DNA of 64,000 bases from Methylorubrum rhodinum (GTDB lineage: Bacteria; Pseudomonadota; Alphaproteobacteria; Rhizobiales; Beijerinckiaceae), in NCBI RefSeq assembly GCF_014199935.1, contig NZ_JACHOP010000003.1, positions 186,001-250,000 on the forward strand, written 5' to 3'. This document shows positions 61,495 through 64,000 of the stretch, in pieces. The first letter of the stretch is position 1, and each line of letters opens with the position of its first letter. The notes beneath the pieces were generated by a model. It did not search any database, was not told where the DNA came from, and worked only from the letters and a program-made list of their open reading frames with translations. The translations under genes and the position numbers were made by a program.

Positions 61495-62618
61495 CGTCCG
61501 CCCTCCGCCACGCTCGGCGCCACCGCGACGCGCTGCCCCGGACGCAGGAACTGGATGCCGGCGACCACCACCGATTCCCCCGGCTGGACGCCCCCCTTCA
61601 GCACGATGTCGGTGCCGCCGTAGCGGTCGATCTCGACGCCGCGCACCGAGACCGTGCTCGTCCCCGGATCGTAGATCCACACGGCGGGCCGGTCGTCGAA
61701 GCGGTAAAGGGCCGACCAGGGCAGAACCACGGCCTCGCGCCCGCCGAAGCGCCCGCGCCCGATCACCACGGCGCCGAGCGTCATCGCCGGGGGCGTTGAA
61801 TCCAGGCCCATCTTGACCCGCACCGTGCCGCTCTGCGGATCGACGGTCGGCGAGATTTCGCGCACGCGGCCCAAAGCCGTCACCGACGGGTCCGACTGGA
61901 GGATGATCTGGATCGCCTTGTCTTCGGGCGGGTTGGCGGTGAGCGCCTCGTAGACGTTGAACACCGCGTCGCGCGGGCCGTCCTGGGCCAGCACCATCAC
62001 GGATTGGCCCGCCTGCACCACCTGACCGACCTCGAAGGTGCGGCTCAGCACGATGCCGGGCACGCCCGCCCGCAGCTCGGTGTAGCTCAGCTGCTCCTCC
62101 GACGTGCCGAGCGCGGCCTTCGCCGAATCGACCGCGGCCTGGCTCGTGCGCAGTTGCTGCTCGGCGTTGTCGTAGGTCGGGCGCGTGGTGTAGCCGCCGG
62201 CCAGGAGCTGCTTCTGGCGCTCGAAGGTGACCTTGGCCTGCGTCAGCTGCGCCTCCGCCGAGACCAGCGCGGCGCGGGCGTTGTCGAGGTTGGCCCGCTG
62301 CACCAGCGGCTCCAGCACGGCGAGCACCTGATCGGCGGAGACGTGGTCGCCGACCTCGACCCGGCGCTCGGCCACCTTGCCGTTGGTGCGGAAGGCGACG
62401 TTGGTCTGGGCCTGGGCCTGGATGTCGCCGGTCAGCACGACGTCCGCCGAGACCGGGCTCATCGCGGCCTGGACGACCCGGACCAGCACCACGGTCGGAT
62501 CGTCGACGACCGGCGCCGCCGTCTCCTCTGCCGCAGGGGCGGGCAGCGGCGCGAGGGCGAGGGCCAGCACGGAGAGGGCGCGCAGGACGCGGGTCCGAGG
62601 AGAAGCCTTTGGGGACAT
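61491..62618 (-). CDS. RND efflux periplasmic adaptor protein
   Basis: The 375-residue membrane fusion protein has a signal peptide (VLRALSVLALALAPLPAPA), lipoyl halves (VAFRTNGKVAERRVEVGDHV and TELRAGVPGIVLSRTFEVGQ), an alpha hairpin (LDNARAALVSAEAQLTQAKVTFERQ) and beta-barrel/MP domains (ITPTVDPQSGTVRVKMGLD-like block, GVQPGESVVVAG). It lacks a lipobox, unlike its partner. Two adaptors ahead of one RND transporter suggest a heteromeric adaptor ring, as known for MdtABC-like and TriABC-type pumps. It is the first gene of the operon, divergent from tetR. Confidence 0.92.
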   Translation of the reverse strand: MSPKASPRTRVLRALSVLALALAPLPAPAAEETAAPVVDDPTVVLVRVVQAAMSPVSADVVLTGDIQAQAQTNVAFRTNGKVAERRVEVGDHVSADQVLAVLEPLVQRANLDNARAALVSAEAQLTQAKVTFERQKQLLAGGYTTRPTYDNAEQQLRTSQAAVDSAKAALGTSEEQLSYTELRAGVPGIVLSRTFEVGQVVQAGQSVMVLAQDGPRDAVFNVYEALTANPPEDKAIQIILQSDPSVTALGRVREISPTVDPQSGTVRVKMGLDSTPPAMTLGAVVIGRGRFGGREAVVLPWSALYRFDDRPAVWIYDPGTSTVSVRGVEIDRYGGTDIVLKGGVQPGESVVVAGIQFLRPGQRVAVAPSVAEGGR

Positions 62619-62711
62619 CGGCCGAGCTTTCCGGGCGCCGTCCCGACCCCATCACGGAGGACGGACGGGCGGAGGCGCTATCGCGACGCAGACGTATCGT
62701 CTATCGTACCG

Positions 62712-62725
62712 ACCGTCCAGACGGT
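62712..62725. promoter_or_regulatory. Candidate TetR operator
   Basis: ACCGTC-CA-GACGGT is a perfect six-base inverted pair in the 133-base divergent space between tetR and the adaptor gene, flanked by TACCG and TATTTTGCAAA. Position and form fit an autoregulated TetR operator. Confidence 0.6.
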
Positions 62726-62751
62726 ATTTTGCAAATGCGAACGAGGGGGCG

Positions 62752-63330
62752 ATGACGGAGAGGACCCGCAGCCGGCGCGACGATCGGGCGCAGACGATCC
62801 TCGACGCCGCCGGCGCGGTGCTGCGCCGGGGCGGCGGGCGGGCGCTCACCATCGACGCGGTGGCGGCGCAGGCGGGCCTCAGCAAGGGCGGCGTGCTGCA
62901 CCACTACGCCTCGAAGGACGCGCTGATCCTGGCCCTCGTCGCCCGCAAGCTGGAGGAGCTGCGCGCCGGCATCAGTGCCTGCGAAGCCGAGGCGGGCCCC
63001 CAGCCGGGGCCGGCCGGGCTGGGCCTCGCCATGGTGGCGCATCTGCGCGAGGCCTATTGCGAGGACGACGACTTTTCGCGCGCGCTGCTGATCGCGGCGG
63101 CCGAGAACCCGGAGGCGCTCGCGGGCTACCGCGCCTTCGTCGCCGAGCGGCTGGAGCGGCTGGCGAGCGCCGAGCCGCCCGGCGCGGGGGCGATGCTGTT
63201 CTTCGCCATCCTCGGCCTCGTCATGGGCCGGACGCTGGGCTTCCACGACATCGGCGGTGCGCAGGCCGAGGCGCTGTTCGGCGCGCTGGAGCGGGCCGCG
63301 GGCGCCCTCGGAACGGGTGCGCGGCCGTGA
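62752..63330 (+). CDS. TetR-family transcriptional regulator
   Basis: The 192-residue protein has an N-terminal TetR helix-turn-helix (AQTILDAAGAVLRRGGGRALTIDAVAAQAGLSKGGVLHHYASKDALILAL) and an all-helical ligand domain (YCEDDDFSRALLIAAAENPEAL). It probably represses the divergent RND operon and itself until an effector binds; a palindrome between the two promoters is a likely site. GGGGG lies nine bases before the ATG as a possible ribosome binding site. Confidence 0.92.
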   Translation: MTERTRSRRDDRAQTILDAAGAVLRRGGGRALTIDAVAAQAGLSKGGVLHHYASKDALILALVARKLEELRAGISACEAEAGPQPGPAGLGLAMVAHLREAYCEDDDFSRALLIAAAENPEALAGYRAFVAERLERLASAEPPGAGAMLFFAILGLVMGRTLGFHDIGGAQAEALFGALERAAGALGTGARP

Positions 63331-63500
63331 CGGTGAGGTTGCCGGGGATGCGGGAGAGTTTGTAACCGTTCCAGGAACTCGGGCGTAGGACCCCGTCGAA
63401 CGGTCGCGGGATCGGATCAAGCACGATGTTCAGGGAGAGACCGGACGGAACGGTCGTCATGCCGCGGAGGCTTCGCGGAACCGACCGTCTATGGCGAGAT

Positions 63501-63725
63501 ATGACGATGCCCTTACAAGATGCCGAAGCCCTGGCCGAACTGGCCCGGCTCTGCAGCGAGGCCCGCGCCGGTCTTCCCGAGACGGGCTTCCACCGCCTGC
63601 GGGTCCTGCTCGACATGATCCTCGTCGATCTCGCGCGCGAGGGTTTTGGCGCGCAGGCCGGGACAGGGCCGGCCTGCGACAGGCAAACTGCCAAGCAAAC
63701 GGACCTGCCGCAAAAATCGCCTTGA
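63501..63725 (+). CDS. Small hypothetical protein
   Basis: The 74-residue product (MTMPLQDAEALAELARLCSE and on) is predicted helical in its first 50 residues, including HRLRVLLDMILVDLAREG, with a polar tail. There is no signal peptide or known domain. The start may be 63501 or 63507. Codon use agrees with neighbours over the helical part, which is the main reason to accept it; the tail is less typical. Confidence 0.4.
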   Translation: MTMPLQDAEALAELARLCSEARAGLPETGFHRLRVLLDMILVDLAREGFGAQAGTGPACDRQTAKQTDLPQKSP

Positions 63726-63847
63726 GGTTTCTTGTCTATACTGTTATGAATTCTAGGCTGATTAAACGCGCGTCATCCCGACCGAGATTTTTCCTCTCGG
63801 GACATTGTAGTTCTTGACAGTATCTCGCATCGCTGCGGGTTCTGAAT

Positions 63848-64000
63848 CTATCGGTCGTCGATCTGGCAGACGAGGCGGATCGTCATGACGTCGTCGCCCG
63901 TCTCGTTGCGGACGGCGAGCACCAGCGTGCAGTCCTGGCTGTCCTCGGCCTCGGCCGCCATCAAGCTGGTCATCACCCGCAGGGCCTCGCGCCGCAGCGC
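63848..64000 (-). CDS. DUF6894-like small protein, C-terminal part (cut by window end)
   Basis: Reading inward from the right edge gives 50 codons and a TAG stop: ALRREALRVMTSLMAAEAED then SQDCTLVLAVRNETGDDVMT and IRLVCQIDDR. The (A)RREAL helix followed by LAVRNETGDDVM resembles the end of DUF6894 proteins, a small family with many copies in Methylobacterium. The start lies outside the window. Family assignment is tentative. Confidence 0.55.
   Translation of the reverse strand, partial: ALRREALRVMTSLMAAEAEDSQDCTLVLAVRNETGDDVMTIRLVCQIDDR

Noticed and set aside
63814..63845. TTGACA-like promoter near the right end
   Set aside because: The matching -10 element is poor and it would read antisense into the partial DUF6894-like gene.
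1..64000. CRISPR arrays, rRNA, complete insertion sequences or prophage genes
   Set aside because: No regularly spaced direct repeats, no transposase or integrase, and no phage structural genes were found; the repeats present are palindromic REP-type elements.

Overview
The window is GC-rich DNA from an alphaproteobacterium, most likely a Methylobacterium/Methylorubrum-type member of the Hyphomicrobiales. This rests on gene content: bchI of bacteriochlorophyll synthesis, the conserved lptC-lptA-lptB-rpoN-hpf-ptsN series, ntrYX-hfq-hflX, a cyoABCD quinol oxidase, and many short palindromic repeats of the kind common in that order. The species assignment is inference. About 57 protein genes are supported, two of them cut by the window ends. 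I see no rRNA, tRNA, CRISPR array or complete insertion sequence.

Layout. 1-5.2 kb: a MarC-type membrane protein (partial), dapB, gpmA, a solitary bchI, a small secreted protein, ptsN and hpf. 5.4-10.2 kb: rpoN and the LPS-export genes lptB/lptA/lptC, with a REP-flanked GIY-YIG nuclease gene wedged between lptB and rpoN. 10.4-16.4 kb: RNase D, a helix-hairpin-helix protein, a CsbD protein, a diguanylate cyclase, an MFS transporter, a thioesterase and a CoA-binding protein. 16.4-18.05 kb: an AT-rich island with one OLD-like ATPase-Toprim gene, the clearest foreign DNA here. 18-23 kb: an Ohr/OsmC protein, an MFS transporter, and a carbonic anhydrase with a SulP anion transporter. 23-29 kb: hflX, hfq, ntrX and ntrY. 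29-36.5 kb: a helicase, a DUF1989 protein, a DsbD/ScsB-type protein, a GH15 enzyme and two small orphans.

36.5-39.6 kb is a tightly overlapping murQ-SIS-nagA operon for recycling of cell-wall amino sugars. 39.7-45.4 kb carries an EEP-family phosphodiesterase, a type II asparaginase, a PAP2 phosphatase, a PLD-family synthase and a TVP38 membrane protein; four of these five families act on phosphate esters or membrane lipids. 45.7-52.1 kb is cyoABCD with SURF1 downstream and an MFS gene upstream. 52.5-56.8 kb is a 1444-residue RTX protein with an N-terminal beta-propeller. 57.1-63.3 kb is an RND efflux operon with two periplasmic adaptors and a divergent TetR regulator.

The most unusual observations are: (1) a 159-bp palindromic element bounded by perfect 27-bp inverted repeats, inserted in frame inside the lipoprotein signal of an efflux adaptor; (2) a GIY-YIG gene enclosed by a perfect 40-bp inverted REP pair, with a gene-less relative of the same unit 35 kb away; (3) the OLD-like ATPase-Toprim island; (4) composite hairpin repeats lying exactly at gene 3' ends, where they appear to supply the stop codon of two unrelated genes; (5) a mosaic RTX gene with AT-rich segments and recent internal duplication.
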